From positions 77,099 to 141,098 of the forward strand of contig JAEYOW010000033.1 of NCBI GenBank assembly GCA_023411375.1: a stretch of 64,000 nt of DNA, written 5' to 3'. Below, piece after piece: positions 49,010-57,174 of the stretch. The notes under the pieces were generated by a model. It was not told the origin of the DNA and did not search any database. It saw only the letters and a list, made by a program, of their open reading frames with translations. Position numbers and translations under genes: made by a program. The DNA comes from Bacillota bacterium. Its GTDB lineage: Bacteria; Bacillota; Clostridia; Christensenellales; Aristaeellaceae. Every line of letters starts with the position of its first letter. Position 1 is the stretch's first letter.

Positions 49010-50422
49010 TTACATCAACGGCGCAAACAGCAGGAAAAACCTCTCCTTTACCTTTTCAAACCACGGGCGCGCATGGAATGCGCGAAGGCTGTAGCGGTTG
49101 CAGCTCTCAATATCCAGGTCGAAAATCTCGCTGTACTCCCGGACGATGGCGTCGTCGTAGAACAGGCCGCAGATTTCGTCGGAGACCTCAAGGCTTCGGA
49201 TATCCATATTAACGGAGCCGACGCAGAGAATTTCGCTGTCGATAATCATGGTTTTTGCATGGATATATCCCCTGTATTTGTATACTGCCGCGCCATATTC
49301 CATCAGCTGCGCGCAGTAGTAGCGCGTAACGGGGTCCAGAAAAAAACTGGCCTGAATCCCCGGAATCATCAGCTCAATGGCGACGCCGGAGGCGGCCGCT
49401 GTTTTAAGCGCGTCCAGGATAGAGGAGTCCGGCACAAAGTAGGGCGACTGGATGCGGATGCGCTTGCGGGCGGCGCGGATCATGCTCAGGTAACACATTT
49501 TAATGGAATCACTGCTGTCCTCCACGCCGCCGACGATCATCTGGCAGGGCCGCCCGGCTGGGCACGCCGCCGGCGGCGGAGTCGCCAGCAGCGTATCGCG
49601 GCAGCGCCCGAGCTCCCGCGCCGAAAGCGCGCACACCCAATCGGTTAAAAAGTAACGGGTCAACGCTGAGACGCACGCGCCGGTCAGGCGTAGCTGTGTA
49701 TCCCGCCAGGGATTCTTTTTACGCGCGCCGTTGGCATACTGCCGCCCTATGTTCATGCCCCCGATGTAGGCGATTTGCTGATCGATTACCACAATCTTGC
49801 GGTGGCTGCGGAAATGCGTCAAAAATGGCTTGAGGCGCTTGACCATGCCGCCCGCCTCTACAAGCGGGCGAAACATGGCGGACGGCGTGGATAAATTAGC
49901 GATATAATCGCACATTACCCATACGCAAACACCCTCGCGGGCCTTTTGGGCAAGCGCGTCCACAAGCCGAAGCCCTACCTCGTCGTGGTGGATGGTGTAA
50001 AATTCCAAATAGACGCTTTGCTTCGCCGCCGCGATATCCTCGAAAAGCCGGACGTAGTGCGAAGCGCCGGAGGTCAGAAATTCGGAGGTTTCATAGCTGG
50101 TCAGCGGGCTTGCGTTATAGGTTGTATTGAAGCGCACGACGGCTTCGTCGTTCATGGAAAGCCCGGCGGGAAGTTCGGGCTCCGGGCTCTCGATCAGCCT
50201 GAGCGCCTTTTGCCGGAAGCGCCTACCGCACCTTGTGCGGCGCAACCAGCCGGTCAGCCTGATGGAGACGGTGTTGCCGAATACCAGATAAAGAACGGCG
50301 CCGGCATAGGGCAGACAGATCAGGATAACCACCCACATAACCGCCTCCACAGGCTTTTTATGCTCCAGAAAAATAACGCTGATCACCAGCAACAGATAAA
50401 TCGCCAAAAGCACAATGCGCAT
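49010..50422 (-). CDS. cls: Cardiolipin synthase
   Basis: The 470-residue membrane enzyme makes cardiolipin from phosphatidylglycerol. Two N-terminal membrane segments (about 2-19 and 26-48) precede two phospholipase-D motifs: HRKIVVID (207-214) and HAKTMIID (388-395), each followed by the expected GG/GS-N-x-D/G pattern. The length and order match bacterial cardiolipin synthases. It starts behind GGAGG and is transcribed from a perfect SigA promoter 72 bases upstream. Confidence 0.94.
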   Translation of the reverse strand: MRIVLLAIYLLLVISVIFLEHKKPVEAVMWVVILICLPYAGAVLYLVFGNTVSIRLTGWLRRTRCGRRFRQKALRLIESPEPELPAGLSMNDEAVVRFNTTYNASPLTSYETSEFLTSGASHYVRLFEDIAAAKQSVYLEFYTIHHDEVGLRLVDALAQKAREGVCVWVMCDYIANLSTPSAMFRPLVEAGGMVKRLKPFLTHFRSHRKIVVIDQQIAYIGGMNIGRQYANGARKKNPWRDTQLRLTGACVSALTRYFLTDWVCALSARELGRCRDTLLATPPPAACPAGRPCQMIVGGVEDSSDSIKMCYLSMIRAARKRIRIQSPYFVPDSSILDALKTAAASGVAIELMIPGIQASFFLDPVTRYYCAQLMEYGAAVYKYRGYIHAKTMIIDSEILCVGSVNMDIRSLEVSDEICGLFYDDAIVREYSEIFDLDIESCNRYSLRAFHARPWFEKVKERFFLLFAPLM

Positions 50423-50493
50423 GACAGGTCCTCCGCATCTTTGGTAAAAGCCCGCGGCCGCATTTGAAAAACGGAGCGGAACGCTTTCTATCC

Positions 50494-50522
50494 ATTATAA
50501 ACGCAAACCTGGAAAGTGTCAA
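50494..50522 (-). promoter_or_regulatory. Perfect consensus SigA promoter for cls
   Basis: On the - strand TTGACA (50522-50517) and TATAAT (50499-50494) are exactly 17 bases apart. The -35 boxes of this and the divergent ylxM promoter are 10 bases apart. Confidence 0.92.
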
Positions 50523-50532
50523 AACAAACCCC

Positions 50533-50561
50533 TTGACAAGAAAAAAGAAAACGTGTATGCT
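50533..50561 (+). promoter_or_regulatory. Promoter of the ylxM-ffh operon
   Basis: TTGACA (50533-50538) and TATGCT (50556-50561) are 17 bases apart, 49 bases before the ylxM start. Confidence 0.85.
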
Positions 50562-50609
50562 AATCAAGCTGTCAAGAAAAAATACTTGATATGCGGCAAA
50601 GGAGCGCGC

Positions 50610-51029
50610 ATGGTGAGAGCGACCGAAGCAGGGGCCCCGGAAAGGCTTGAGAAAAGCGTGGAAATTGGCACGCTATGCGCCTACTATGGCGGTTTGCTGA
50701 CGGATAAGCAGCTTGAGGCGCTCCGCCTGCATTATGACGAGGACCTCTCTTTAGGGGAGATCGCCGGACAGTTGGGCGTAAGCCGCCAGAATGTGCACGA
50801 GCTGATTACGCGCTCGACGCAGAAGCTCAAGCGCTACGAAAACGCGCTGGGCGGGGCGCGCAAAACCAGTGAACTGCTCCGCCGCCTGACGCGGGTAAAC
50901 GAGCTTTTGAAAAATGCGCTGGATACCGCCATGCCGCCCGAGGCGCGGCGAAAGGTGGAGGCGGCGGCCTCGCTGGTCGCCCAGACCATCAGCCAGCAGG
51001 AAGGGGAGGAGAACGACCATGGCCTTTGA
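50610..51029 (+). CDS. ylxM: YlxM-type SRP-associated DNA-binding protein
   Basis: The 139-residue protein has a sigma-region-4-like helix-turn-helix (LTDKQLEALRLHYDEDLSLG, then EIAGQLGVSRQNVHELITRS, about 30-72) and a helical C-terminal half. YlxM homologues lie just before ffh and modulate the signal recognition particle. I take the ATG at 50610 after AAAGGAG; the frame from 50553 runs into the promoter. It overlaps ffh by 11 bases. Confidence 0.9.
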   Translation: MVRATEAGAPERLEKSVEIGTLCAYYGGLLTDKQLEALRLHYDEDLSLGEIAGQLGVSRQNVHELITRSTQKLKRYENALGGARKTSELLRRLTRVNELLKNALDTAMPPEARRKVEAAASLVAQTISQQEGEENDHGL

Positions 51030-52344
51030 AGGACTCAGCCAGAAGCTTTCCGGCGCGCTCTCCAAGCTGACGGGGCGCGGCAAGCTGACGGAGGCCGCCG
51101 TGAAGGAGGGCATGCGCGAGGTGCGCGTCGCCCTGCTGGAAGCCGACGTTAACTATCTGGTCGTCAAAGATTTTTGCAAAAGGGTCACCGAGCGGTGCGT
51201 AGGGCAGCAGGTATTGGAAAGCCTGTCCCCGGCTCAGCAGGTGATCAAGATTGTTAATGAAGAAATGACCGCCCTGATGGGTACGGAAAACGCGCGGCTC
51301 ACGTGGTCGTCCAGCGTTCCTACCATTTATATGCTTTGCGGCCTTCAGGGCGCGGGTAAGACCACCATGGCGGGCAAGCTGGCCAACTATCTGCAAAAGA
51401 CAGGCAAAAAGCCTCTTTTGGCGGCGTGCGATATTTACCGCCCCGCCGCCATCAAGCAGCTGCAGGTGGTTGGCGAGCAGGTTAAGGTGCCGGTGTATGA
51501 GCACGGCACGCAGGACCCCGTTAAAACCGCGCTGGAGGCCATTGAGCATGCGCGCAGCTACGGCCGCGACGTGCTGATCATCGATACCGCCGGCCGCCTT
51601 CATATCGACGCGGAGCTGATGGAGGAGCTGCGGCGCGTGAAGGCGACCGTCAAGCCGCAGGAAATCCTGTTCGTGGTGGACGCGATGACCGGCCAGGACG
51701 CTGTCAACGTCGCCAAGACCTTCGATCAGGAGCTGGGCATCGACGGCGTGATTTTGACCAAGCTGGACGGCGACACACGCGGCGGCGCGGCGCTTTCCAT
51801 CAAAGCCGTGGTCGGCAAGCCCATTAAGTTCAGCGGTACTGGCGAGAAGCTTTCCGATATTGAGCCATTTCATCCCGACCGCATGGCGGGCCGCATTTTG
51901 GGCATGGGCGACGTGATGACGCTTATCGAAAAGGCGCAGGAGGCCTTCGACGGCGAAGAAGTTGAAAAGATCGCCAAAAAGGGCGCGCAGGAGCTGACGC
52001 TGGACGACTTTTTGAGCCAAATGCAGCAGATGAAGAAGATGGGCGGCCTCCAGAGCATGCTGAGCATGCTGCCGGGCGTTGGCAACAAGCTGGCGGATGT
52101 GGAAATCGACGACGACGCCATGAAAAAGCCCGAGGCCATTATTCGCAGCATGACCAAGCGCGAACGGCGCAACCCCGGCATATTAAACGCCAGCCGCCGC
52201 AAGCGCATCGCCGCGGGCAGCGGCACCACCGTGCAGGACGTCAACGCCCTGATGCGGCAGTTTGAGCAGGCCAAGTCCATGATGAAGCAAATGATGGGCG
52301 GCCGGCGGGGCGGTAAAAAGGGCCGCATGCGCATGCCGTTCTAA
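51019..52344 (+). CDS. ffh: Signal recognition particle GTPase
   Basis: The 441-residue protein binds signal peptides and SRP RNA and delivers ribosomes to the membrane. It has the N-terminal helical domain, then the GTPase with GLQGAGKTT (108-116), DIYRPAA, DTAGRLH and TKLDGDTRGG. The Met-rich M domain follows (about 300-430: QMQQMKKMGGLQSMLSMLPG, then MTKRERRNP) with a basic tail. I set the start at 51019 behind GGGGAGGAG. First step of the ffh-rpsP-khpA-rimM-trmD operon. Confidence 0.97.
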   Translation: MAFEGLSQKLSGALSKLTGRGKLTEAAVKEGMREVRVALLEADVNYLVVKDFCKRVTERCVGQQVLESLSPAQQVIKIVNEEMTALMGTENARLTWSSSVPTIYMLCGLQGAGKTTMAGKLANYLQKTGKKPLLAACDIYRPAAIKQLQVVGEQVKVPVYEHGTQDPVKTALEAIEHARSYGRDVLIIDTAGRLHIDAELMEELRRVKATVKPQEILFVVDAMTGQDAVNVAKTFDQELGIDGVILTKLDGDTRGGAALSIKAVVGKPIKFSGTGEKLSDIEPFHPDRMAGRILGMGDVMTLIEKAQEAFDGEEVEKIAKKGAQELTLDDFLSQMQQMKKMGGLQSMLSMLPGVGNKLADVEIDDDAMKKPEAIIRSMTKRERRNPGILNASRRKRIAAGSGTTVQDVNALMRQFEQAKSMMKQMMGGRRGGKKGRMRMPF

Positions 52345-52429
52345 ACGGCGCACCCCTTTTTCTACGGACTGCAATCACCTTTGTGATTTCAGATACAAAC
52401 TACTTACTTTAGCTTAGGAGGAACCAATC

Positions 52430-52675
52430 ATGGTCAAGATTCGCCTGAAGAGAATGGGTATGAAAAAGAAGCCGTTTTACCGCGTCGTCGTCGCGGATAT
52501 CCGCAGCCCCCGCGATGGCCGCTTCATTGAGGAGATCGGCTTTTACGACCCCATGACCGAGCCCGCCACCATCAAAATTGACGCCGAGAGCGCCAAGAAA
52601 TGGCTGCAAAACGGCGCGCAGCCGACCGACACCGCGCGCGTGCTGCTGAAGAAGAGCGGCATTATCGAGGGCTGA
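52430..52675 (+). CDS. rpsP: Ribosomal protein S16
   Basis: The 81-residue protein matches bS16: MVKIRLKRMGMKKKPFYRVV, VADIRSPRDGRFIEEIGFYD and a late ARVLLKKSGI. It binds 16S rRNA early in small-subunit assembly. It begins behind TTAGGAGGAACC and lies 85 bases after ffh; no strong terminator is seen between them, so one message is likely. Confidence 0.98.
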   Translation: MVKIRLKRMGMKKKPFYRVVVADIRSPRDGRFIEEIGFYDPMTEPATIKIDAESAKKWLQNGAQPTDTARVLLKKSGIIEG

Positions 52676-52680
52676 AAAGA

Positions 52681-52908
52681 ATGAGAGAGCTCGTTGAGTA
52701 CATCGCCCGGTCGCTGGTGGACAACAAGGACGCCGTGACCGTGCAGGAGACTGCCGGGCCGGAGGCAACGATTCTGGAATTGCACGTCGCGCCCGAGGAC
52801 ATGGGCAAGGTAATCGGCAAGCAGGGCCGCATCGCCAAGGCGATTCGCGCCGTGGTGCGTGCGGCCACCGCCAAGAATCAAAAGCCCGTATTTGTTGAAA
52901 TTCAGTAA
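52681..52908 (+). CDS. khpA: KH-domain RNA-binding protein KhpA
   Basis: The 75-residue protein is a single KH domain: RELVEYIARSLVDNKD, and GKVIGKQGRIAKAIR with the GxxG loop (IGKQG). It binds RNA with KhpB and affects ribosome maturation and division genes in Firmicutes. It starts 5 bases after rpsP stops. An upstream frame from 52600 overlaps rpsP and is rejected. Confidence 0.95.
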   Translation: MRELVEYIARSLVDNKDAVTVQETAGPEATILELHVAPEDMGKVIGKQGRIAKAIRAVVRAATAKNQKPVFVEIQ

Positions 52909-53019
52909 CAACCGCATCGTTTCGGGGCGCATCGGGGCTTTGCGCGGCAGAGCCCTGTTGCGCCCGCTTGTTTTGCCGCTGCTAAACGCGGCGGCTGATC
53001 AACGGGGAAGGAGCGTAAT

Positions 53020-53574
53020 GTGAAACAAGAGTATTTGTTGCTTGGCGAAATCGTGCGCCCGCAGGGCATTCGCGGCGAGGTCAAGCTCAGGCATTATACC
53101 GACGACCCGGCCCGCTTTTTGGAGCTGGAAACCGTCTATCGCGGGCAAGGAAGCGCCTACGTGCCGGTACGCATCACCGGCGCGCGCGTCCAGAAGGACG
53201 ACGTGTTTCTGACCGTCGATGGTGTGGAAGACCGCAACGCCGCGGAAAAGCTGCGCGGCGTAAAAATATATATCGACCGGGCCCACGCGCGCGAGCTCTC
53301 GCCGGACGAGGTTTTCATCGCGGATATTCTGGGCGCGACGGCGTACAACACCAGGGAGGAGACCATAGGTACGCTCCGCGAGGTGCTTACGCCGGGCGGG
53401 GTGGACGTGTTTGTGTTTGATACGCCGCGCGGCAGGCTGATGGTGCCCGCCCTTAAAACCGTGCTGCTCACGTTGGACGCGGATAACGGTAGAATCGTGC
53501 TGGACGAAAACCGGTTGGAAGAGGTAGCCCTGTATGAAGATCGCGGTACTAACGCTGTTTCCCGAGATGTTTGA
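53020..53574 (+). CDS. rimM: Ribosome maturation factor RimM
   Basis: The 184-residue protein has the RimM pattern: LLLGEIVRPQGIRGEVKLRH at the start and a C-terminal PRC barrel (ADILGATAYNT, then DTPRGRLMVPALK). It helps S19 and 16S rRNA maturation. It starts at GTG behind GGAAGGAG and is preceded by a 111-base GC-rich gap with no gene. It overlaps trmD by 41 bases, longer than usual, so trmD translation is coupled. Confidence 0.95.
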   Translation: MKQEYLLLGEIVRPQGIRGEVKLRHYTDDPARFLELETVYRGQGSAYVPVRITGARVQKDDVFLTVDGVEDRNAAEKLRGVKIYIDRAHARELSPDEVFIADILGATAYNTREETIGTLREVLTPGGVDVFVFDTPRGRLMVPALKTVLLTLDADNGRIVLDENRLEEVALYEDRGTNAVSRDV

Positions 53575-54280
53575 CAGCTTTCTAAGCTGTTCCATCATCG
53601 GCCGGGCGCGCGGAGAGGGCCTTTTGGAGATCGAGCCCATTAATATTCGCCCATTCAGCGAAAAAAAACATAAAAACACGGATGACTATCCCTTTGGCGG
53701 GGGCGCCGGCATGGTTATGATGGCCCAGCCCATCTGCGACGCGGTGAAAAACGCCCGCGAAAAAGGTTTTAACGGGCCGTGCATCTACATGAGTCCGCGA
53801 GGGAAACCTTTAACGCAGCAAAAGGTGCGCGAGCTTTCCGAGCAGGATGGCCTGGTGCTGCTTTGCGGGCATTACGAAGGGGTGGACCAGCGCGCCATTG
53901 ATCTCGCGGTGGACGAGGAAATATCGCTGGGCGACTTTGTGCTGACGGGCGGCGAGCTGGCCGCTATGGCGCTTTGCGACGCTGTGGCGCGTTACGTGCC
54001 CGGCGTGCTGGGAAGCGGTGAAAGCGCGGAGGAGGAGAGCTTTACCGGCGGCCTGCTGGAATATCCGCACTATACGCGCCCGCGCGTCTATGAAGGGCGC
54101 GAGGTGCCGGAGGTGCTGGTAAACGGCGACCATGCGAAGATTCGTGCTTGGCGCAGGGAACAGGCCCTGCTTGCGACCCTCCGCGCGCGCCCCGACCTGT
54201 TTGAAAGCGCGCCGATGACGCCAAAGGAGCGCGCCGCCACACTTTTGGCGGCGCGGGAGGAGGAATCCCCATGCTGCTGA
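53534..54280 (+). CDS. trmD: tRNA (guanine-N1)-methyltransferase
   Basis: The 248-residue SPOUT enzyme methylates G37 of tRNAs and prevents frameshifting. Motifs include FPEMFDSFLSCSIIGRARG, DDYPFGGGAGMVM, GHYEGVDQRA and SLGDFVLTGGELAAM with the trefoil-knot cofactor site, then LEYPHYTRP. It overlaps rimM by 41 bases and the next gene by 10. Confidence 0.97.
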   Translation: MKIAVLTLFPEMFDSFLSCSIIGRARGEGLLEIEPINIRPFSEKKHKNTDDYPFGGGAGMVMMAQPICDAVKNAREKGFNGPCIYMSPRGKPLTQQKVRELSEQDGLVLLCGHYEGVDQRAIDLAVDEEISLGDFVLTGGELAAMALCDAVARYVPGVLGSGESAEEESFTGGLLEYPHYTRPRVYEGREVPEVLVNGDHAKIRAWRREQALLATLRARPDLFESAPMTPKERAATLLAAREEESPCC

Positions 54281-54654
54281 GAAAGCTGGCGGCGGCGCTT
54301 GGGCCGCTGCTGCTGTGCCTGGTGGTTTGCGCGGCGTTCCGATGGGTGGATGGATTGCTGGGCGCGGCAAACTTTTTCGCGTTTTTGCTAAAGGGACTGC
54401 TGCTGGGCCTCTGTCTGGCGCTGGTGCTGCCGCTTGCGGGCGTAAGCGCGCGCACCAACGGCCTTGTGCCGTGGCTTTTCGCGGGCGCTGGGCTTCTTTT
54501 GATCCTGCTTGCCTACCAGTACCTGGAAACGTCCGGCGTGCTGCATTCGGCCCTTTTGCTCAATTTGATTTCCATTAACGGGCAGGTTGTGCTGGTGGAA
54601 AGCACGGTTATGGGTTACCTGTGCGCGACGGCGCTGATATACCGCAGGCGCTAG
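54271..54654 (+). CDS. Small membrane protein of the trmD operon, unknown
   Basis: The 127-residue protein has about four membrane segments (about 8-24, 35-56, 66-82 and 98-122) and a basic C-terminal end (IYRRR). I do not recognise a family. It overlaps trmD by 10 bases, so it is co-translated. No function can be proposed. Confidence 0.7.
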   Translation: MLLRKLAAALGPLLLCLVVCAAFRWVDGLLGAANFFAFLLKGLLLGLCLALVLPLAGVSARTNGLVPWLFAGAGLLLILLAYQYLETSGVLHSALLLNLISINGQVVLVESTVMGYLCATALIYRRR

Positions 54655-54655
54655 G

Positions 54656-54865
54656 TTACATCAGGCGTTCAGGGTCCCTTTCACGCTCGCGCAGCAAAAG
54701 CTGCTCGATGTATTCGCCGCTGGTGATGCCAAGGCGCGCCGACTGGCGAAGCGCATAATCGTACGCACATTTGCTAAAGCGCACGCAAACGCTTACCTTA
54801 TCAGGCGTACAAACCTCAAAGGCCGATTCCAGCCCCTGGGTGTCCTTGAAAAACTTGCTTTTCAT
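54656..54865 (-). CDS. Small hypothetical protein, RHH-like
   Basis: The 69-residue protein has a short strand (VSVCVRFSKCAYDYALRQSA) followed by two helices (LGITSGEYIEQLLLRERERD), the layout of a ribbon-helix-helix protein. I take the ATG at 54865, spaced from GAGGT; in-frame ATGs at 54877 and 54904 are alternatives. It converges on the trmD-operon membrane gene with one base between the stops. Family identity is not certain. Confidence 0.6.
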   Translation of the reverse strand: MKSKFFKDTQGLESAFEVCTPDKVSVCVRFSKCAYDYALRQSARLGITSGEYIEQLLLRERERDPERLM

Positions 54866-54904
54866 GAGATACCTCATTTGACCCCGCGCCGCCGGAGGGC
54901 GCAA

Positions 54905-55153
54905 GGCTTAGCAATTTGGCTGCGGGCAGAGGGAAGGGAACGTGCCGTGGCCGGCCGCCCCTAACCGCAACAAGCGCGGGCGATAGCCATCGCACGCGCA
55001 GTCTGGTCCGCTGCGCCCGCTCCCTATCATCCTATGCGGTACCGCCGCGCCGGGTTCGACTAGGTTTCCCCGGTAAACGGCGGGTAATGCACAGCGCGGC
55101 GAAATGTGTTATAATGATTTACGGTGCCCCGGAGGGTGAAAGGAAGGAAATGC
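54905..55153. other. Gene-free GC-rich stretch with strong hairpins and a promoter
   Basis: No gene is seen in these 249 bases. A strong imperfect hairpin (GCGCGGGCGAT at 54974-54984 with ATCGCACGCGC at 54989-54999) lies in the left half. A further stem (GCGCAG/CTGCGC) overlaps it. An extended -10 promoter TG-t-TATAAT (55107-55115) lies in the right half and reads into the YvlD-like gene. A small RNA is possible but unproven. Confidence 0.45.
55107..55115 (+). promoter_or_regulatory. Extended -10 promoter for the YvlD-like/surE genes
   Basis: TG-t-TATAAT with a weak upstream TGCACA 16 bases before the hexamer, 38 bases before the next gene. Confidence 0.6.
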
Positions 55154-55507
55154 ATGGGCGGAGCAATTATGCGCTTTATCATAACGGTGGCGGCGGTTCC
55201 GCTCTGCGGTTACCTGATGGACGGCGTGAATGTGACGGAATACGCGAACGCTGCGGTCGTCGGACTGATTCTGGCGGTCATCTTTACGGTGCTCAGGCCC
55301 GTGATGAGGTTGATCCTCTCTGTGCTCAACTTCTGCACGCTGGGCCTTTTGTATGTGGCTGTGGATGCGTGGCTGGTGTGGACGGCGGCCGGGCTGGTGG
55401 AAAACAGCGTCACGTTTGAAAATTTCTGGTGGGCGCTCGCGGTAGCCGTGGCAATCAACGCGGCGCGCACGCTGGTGGACGCCGCGACAGGCGATATCAG
55501 GCACTGA
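55154..55507 (+). CDS. YvlD-like four-helix membrane protein (holin superfamily IV)
   Basis: The 117-residue protein has four membrane segments and the family pattern YANAAVVGLILAVIFTVLRP, then VMRLILSVLNFCTLGLLYVA. This group (phage holin family/YvlD) is chromosomal in many Firmicutes and not a phage holin; its role is unknown, perhaps in envelope stress. Start 55154 follows GGAAGGAAA. It is followed by surE 20 bases later. Confidence 0.85.
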   Translation: MGGAIMRFIITVAAVPLCGYLMDGVNVTEYANAAVVGLILAVIFTVLRPVMRLILSVLNFCTLGLLYVAVDAWLVWTAAGLVENSVTFENFWWALAVAVAINAARTLVDAATGDIRH

Positions 55508-55527
55508 AAATGGAACGGAGGAACGGA

Positions 55528-56286
55528 ATGCATATTTTTTTGGTCAATGACGACGGCATTGGCGCCAAGGGAATTATGGCGCTGCTTCGGGCCGCGGCGG
55601 CGCGGGGCCACAGGGTCAGCATGTGCGCTCCGCGCTACCAGCAAAGCGCGGCAAGCCACCGGTTTACCCTGACCGAGCCGATCTATGTGGACGACTATCC
55701 GGTTGAGGAAGCGAACGCCAAGGCGTATTCCATTGCCGGCTCGCCTGTGGACTGCGTGCGCGTAGGGCTTCAAAAGCTGATGAACGAGCCTGTGGATATT
55801 GTCATTTCCGGCATCAACAACGGCTATAACGCGGGAATGGCCGTGCACTACAGCGGGACCGTGGGCGCGGCCATGGAAGGCGCGCTCAATCATTTGCCCG
55901 CGATTGCCACCTCCATTCATCACGAGGCGGATCAGGAGATGATCGACCACCTGGCCAACCTCACCATTGAGGTTGCGGAGAAATATGTGGAAAAGCCCAT
56001 GCCGTCCTGCACGGTATTAAACATCAACGCGCCCGCGGTAAGCCCGGCGGAGCTGAAGGCGCCGGTTTACGCGCCGCTTTCCATTGGCAACTTCATCGAC
56101 GGCTACGAACGCCGCCAGTCGCCCCGGGCAGGGACGTATTTCTGGCTGATGAGCGGCTCCGCCACGGAGGAGCCGGAGGAAGGCAGCGACGTATACTATC
56201 TGGATCAGGGGCACGTGGTATTCACCCTGATGGGCAACCCCGTATGCATGGGATGCGACGCCTGGGATGGCCTCGGGCTGTTTTGA
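55528..56286 (+). CDS. surE: 5'/3'-nucleotidase SurE
   Basis: The 252-residue phosphatase removes phosphate from nucleotides. The metal site is visible: NDDG at 7-10 (MHIFLVNDDGIGAKG), then GYNAGMAVHYSGTVGAAMEG near 99-118 and SGINNG near 95. The start at 55528 follows ACGGAGG; the frame from 55429 runs back into the previous gene. Length is normal. Confidence 0.95.
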   Translation: MHIFLVNDDGIGAKGIMALLRAAAARGHRVSMCAPRYQQSAASHRFTLTEPIYVDDYPVEEANAKAYSIAGSPVDCVRVGLQKLMNEPVDIVISGINNGYNAGMAVHYSGTVGAAMEGALNHLPAIATSIHHEADQEMIDHLANLTIEVAEKYVEKPMPSCTVLNINAPAVSPAELKAPVYAPLSIGNFIDGYERRQSPRAGTYFWLMSGSATEEPEEGSDVYYLDQGHVVFTLMGNPVCMGCDAWDGLGLF

Positions 56287-56307
56287 TAGAAGAAAGAGGG
56301 AGCCGTC

Positions 56308-57174
56308 TTGCGGGACACCCAGAAACTGATCGACAGGCTGAACCTGCTTGGCAGGCCGCTGAGCAAGGGGCACCGTCTGATTGCGGAATATATCGCAAAC
56401 CATTATGAGAAGGCCGTGTTCATGACTGCCGTGACGCTGGGCAAGCAGTGCGGCGTCAGCGAGAGCACGGTGGTGCGGTTTGCCTCGGCGCTTGGCTACG
56501 CGGGCTACCCCGAGCTGCGGGAGGCGCTGCGCAGCCTGGTCAGGCAGCGGCTGACGGCGGAGCAGCGCTTTGCCATCGCCTCGGAAATCGACCCGCGCGA
56601 CGTGCTGTCTACCGTGCTTAAAAACGATATGCAAAACATTCGAAAGACCGTGGAGGCGCTCTCCCAGCGGGATTTTGAGGATGTGGTGCGCCGGCTGCTG
56701 GAGGCGCGGCATATCTATGTGATGGGCCTTCGGTCCGCCGCGCCGCTGGCACAGTTCATGTATCATTATCTGCACCAGATTTTCGACGGGGTGACGCTGG
56801 TGCAAAATACCACCGGCGACGTGTTTGAGGAAATTGCCCGCATTGGGAGGGAGGACGTGCTGGTAGGCATCAGCTATCCGCGGTATTCCACGCGTACGCT
56901 GGAATGCATGAGCTTCGCCCGGCAAAACGGCGCGCAGGTGGTCGGCTTTACGGACGGGGAGATGTCCCCGTTATGTGCGGCTTCGGACGTTTGCCTGTGC
57001 GCTTCTACGGACATGGCCAGCTTTGTGGACAGCTTGGCCGCGCCGCTTTCGGTCATCAACGCGCTGATTGTGAGCCTGGGCTTGCACCGGCGCGAGGAGC
57101 TAAGCGACCATTTCAAACGGCTGGAGGGGATATGGAACGCGCATAGCGTCTATATCAGCAAACAGGATGAGTAA
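56308..57174 (+). CDS. RpiR/MurR-family transcriptional regulator
   Basis: The 288-residue protein has an N-terminal helix-turn-helix (about 1-77: LSKGHRLIAEYIANHYEKAV, then SESTVVRFASALGYAGYPEL) and a C-terminal SIS sugar-phosphate-binding domain (about 120-260: HIYVMGLRSAAPLAQFM, then GISYPRYSTRTL). It starts at TTG after AGAGGGAG. The ligand is probably a phosphorylated sugar; the target genes are not evident. It overlaps the next gene by 8 bases. Confidence 0.92.
   Translation: MRDTQKLIDRLNLLGRPLSKGHRLIAEYIANHYEKAVFMTAVTLGKQCGVSESTVVRFASALGYAGYPELREALRSLVRQRLTAEQRFAIASEIDPRDVLSTVLKNDMQNIRKTVEALSQRDFEDVVRRLLEARHIYVMGLRSAAPLAQFMYHYLHQIFDGVTLVQNTTGDVFEEIARIGREDVLVGISYPRYSTRTLECMSFARQNGAQVVGFTDGEMSPLCAASDVCLCASTDMASFVDSLAAPLSVINALIVSLGLHRREELSDHFKRLEGIWNAHSVYISKQDE

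Noticed and set aside
53534..53574. Possible frameshift fusion of rimM and trmD
   Set aside because: Both proteins have complete family motifs and lengths; the 41-base overlap is best read as translational coupling.
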